A DNA stretch of 64,000 bases from Stutzerimonas stutzeri (GTDB lineage: Bacteria > Pseudomonadota > Gammaproteobacteria > Pseudomonadales > Pseudomonadaceae). Both the position numbers and the translations under genes were made by a program. The stretch is from positions 936,443-1,000,442 of the forward strand of contig NZ_CP007441.1 of the NCBI RefSeq assembly GCF_000590475.1, read 5' to 3'. The first letter of the stretch is position 1; every line of letters begins with the position of its first letter. Of this stretch, positions 62,644 to 64,000 are shown in pieces. The notes beneath the pieces were generated by a model. It did no database searches and was not told where the DNA came from. It was given only the letters and a program-made list of their open reading frames with translations.

Positions 62644-63561
62644 GTGGCCCAGGTAAAACGCGTTCGCCGCGCAGTCAGCGGCATCATTCTCCTCGACAAA
62701 CCCCGTGGGTTCACTTCCAACGCGGCCTTGCAGAAGGTGCGCTGGCTGCTCAATGCCGAGAAGGCCGGGCACACCGGGAGCCTGGATCCATTGGCAACCG
62801 GTGTGCTGCCATTGTGTTTCGGTGAGGCGACCAAGTTTTCGCAGTATCTGCTTGATGCCGACAAAGGCTACGAGACTGTTGCCCAGCTTGGGGTCACCAC
62901 TACGACAGCCGATGCCGAGGGCGAGGTGCTGGAGCGTAAGTCTGTCGCCGTCAATCAGGCGCAGCTAGAAGCGCTGCTGCCCCAGTTCCGCGGCAATCTG
63001 CTCCAAGTGCCACCAATGTATTCGGCGCTCAAGCGCGACGGCCAACCGCTATATAAGCTGGCTCGTGCCGGTGAAGTAGTGGAGCGAGAGCCACGATCTG
63101 TTAATATTGCGCGCTTGGAATTGCTGTCGCTCGACACCGATAAGGCGCGGTTTGCGGTGAGTTGCAGTAAAGGCACCTACATCCGAACGCTGGTCGAGGA
63201 TATAGGTCACGAGTTGGGCTGTGGCGCGCACGTCGCGGAGCTGCGGCGGACCCAGGCAGGACCGTTCGATCTCGGCCAGACGGTAAGTCTTGAAGAGCTC
63301 GAGCAGGCTCACGCAGAAGGCGGAGCAGAGGCGGTAGATGCCTTTCTCAAGCCGGTCGATAGTGGCCTTGAGCATTGGCCGCTGTTGCAGCTGTCGGAAC
63401 ACAGTGCGTTCTACTGGCTGCATGGCCAGCCAGTACGTGCGCCGGAAGCGCCAAAGTTCGGCATGCTAAGGGTGCAAGATCAAAATGGTCGCTTCATCGG
63501 GATCGGTGAGGTGAGTGAAGACGGGCGTATCGCGCCACGTCGATTGATTCGGTCGGAATGA
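62644..63561 (+). CDS. truB: tRNA pseudouridine(55) synthase
   Basis: This is 305 residues. The catalytic Asp lies in AGHTGSLDPLATGVLPLCFGEATKF (residues about 40-64), and the motifs KGYETVAQLGVTT and CSKGTYIRTLVEDIGHELG are present, with a C-terminal PUA-type domain (from about 250). It makes pseudouridine 55 in the T-loop of tRNAs. The start is GTG at 62644, with GAGAG of the upstream gene end serving as ribosome site. Confidence 0.96.
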   Translation: MAQVKRVRRAVSGIILLDKPRGFTSNAALQKVRWLLNAEKAGHTGSLDPLATGVLPLCFGEATKFSQYLLDADKGYETVAQLGVTTTTADAEGEVLERKSVAVNQAQLEALLPQFRGNLLQVPPMYSALKRDGQPLYKLARAGEVVEREPRSVNIARLELLSLDTDKARFAVSCSKGTYIRTLVEDIGHELGCGAHVAELRRTQAGPFDLGQTVSLEELEQAHAEGGAEAVDAFLKPVDSGLEHWPLLQLSEHSAFYWLHGQPVRAPEAPKFGMLRVQDQNGRFIGIGEVSEDGRIAPRRLIRSE

Positions 63562-63638
63562 CCGGTGCGCACGCCGCTTCGGTGGCGGGCGTGATGAGGG
63601 TGGCTGTCGGCAGGCACGGTCACTCCTTTTACTAACAC

Positions 63639-63650
63639 GGGACATGTCCC
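63639..63650 (+). promoter_or_regulatory. Palindrome in the rpsO leader
   Basis: GGGACATGTCCC is a perfect 12-bp palindrome in the 114-bp truB-rpsO gap, 25 bp before the rpsO start and just ahead of its AGAAGGAG ribosome site. S15 is known in E. coli to bind its own leader RNA. Whether this element does the same here is not known. Confidence 0.35.
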
Positions 63651-63675
63651 GGCCTGTTCACAGAAGGAGCCCATC

Positions 63676-63945
63676 ATGGCACTTAGCGTTGAAGAAAAAG
63701 TCCAGATCGTTAACGAGTACAAGCAAGCTGAAGGCGATACCGGTTCTCCGGAAGTGCAGGTTGCCCTGCTGACCGCCAACATCAACAAGCTGCAAGGTCA
63801 CTTCAAGGCCAACGGTAAGGATCACCACTCCCGTCGTGGTCTGATCCGTATGGTTAACCAGCGTCGTAAGCTGCTGGATTACCTGAAGGGCAAGGACACT
63901 ACTCGTTACAGCACCCTGATCGGTCGTCTGGGTCTGCGTCGCTAA
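63676..63945 (+). CDS. rpsO: 30S ribosomal protein S15
   Basis: This is 89 residues, standard length. It reads MALSVEEKVQIVNEYKQ at the N-terminus, then GDTGSPEVQVALLTANINKLQGHFKANGKDHHSRRGLIRMVNQRRKLLDYLK, including the conserved TGSPEVQ and DHHSRRGL segments that bind 16S rRNA helices 20-22. The ribosome site AGAAGGAG is excellent. The usual next gene, pnp, would lie beyond the window. Confidence 0.98.
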   Translation: MALSVEEKVQIVNEYKQAEGDTGSPEVQVALLTANINKLQGHFKANGKDHHSRRGLIRMVNQRRKLLDYLKGKDTTRYSTLIGRLGLRR

Positions 63946-64000
63946 GCGATGCTTGTGCGAAGCTGAATGCCAAAGCTGGAAGTGGGGTTCGCCCTGCTTC

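Overview
The window is chromosomal DNA of a pseudomonad, most likely of the Pseudomonas stutzeri (Stutzerimonas) / P. aeruginosa line. GC content is high. The right half keeps the gene order known from P. aeruginosa around lldP, smpB, fur, recN, dnaK, carAB, ftsH, nusA, infB and rpsO, and includes a Fur without CxxC zinc motifs, a fused FAD/Fe-S D-lactate dehydrogenase and a tmRNA whose tag ends in ALAA. No insertion sequence, integrase, prophage gene or CRISPR array was seen.

Region 1 (1-9.7 kb) is an accessory catabolic cluster. It has a truncated MFS transporter, a divergent P5C-reductase-like protein, two DAO-type FAD oxidoreductases, two small cupins, a RidA imine deaminase, a GlxA/AraC-type activator, a 2-hydroxyacid dehydrogenase and an aldehyde dehydrogenase. 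Together they suggest uptake of an amine or amino acid, FAD-dependent oxidation to imine and aldehyde, and oxidation to an acid. The substrate cannot be read from sequence.

Region 2 (9.8-13.9 kb) is a large YdiJ-type D-2-hydroxyacid dehydrogenase with a divergent GcvA-like LysR regulator.

Region 3 (14.0-26.3 kb) is a second accessory module. One arm on the + strand encodes an exported serine hydrolase, a DUF1302 outer-membrane protein, a DUF1329 protein, an SdsA1-type alkyl sulfatase and a LysR regulator. A converging arm on the - strand encodes an acyl-CoA synthetase, an acyl-CoA dehydrogenase and an MFS transporter. The first gene of each arm is preceded, in the same orientation and at almost the same distance, by a copy of a 66-bp element that is about 83% identical between copies. 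I found no other copy in the window. It looks like a shared control element and is the most interesting signal here. The module resembles a pathway for sulfated or esterified long-chain compounds.

Region 4 (26.6-35.7 kb) holds a cytochrome b561, the tmRNA gene ssrA, a small periplasmic protein and the lactate locus lldP-lldD-dld with divergent lldR. Two TGGT-N3-ACCA operators lie between lldR and lldP.

Region 5 (35.7-64 kb) is the conserved core: smpB, ratA-rnfH, bamE/fur, recN (LexA box), grpE-dnaK-dnaJ (two sigma-32 promoters), dapB, carA-carB-greA (with a leader attenuator), a DUF4149 gene, yhbY, rlmE-ftsH-folP-glmM-tpiA-secG, tRNA-Leu(GAG), initiator tRNA-Met and rimP-nusA-infB-rbfA-truB-rpsO. 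It covers ribosome rescue, iron control, DNA repair, heat shock, lysine and pyrimidine/arginine synthesis, membrane proteolysis and translation initiation.
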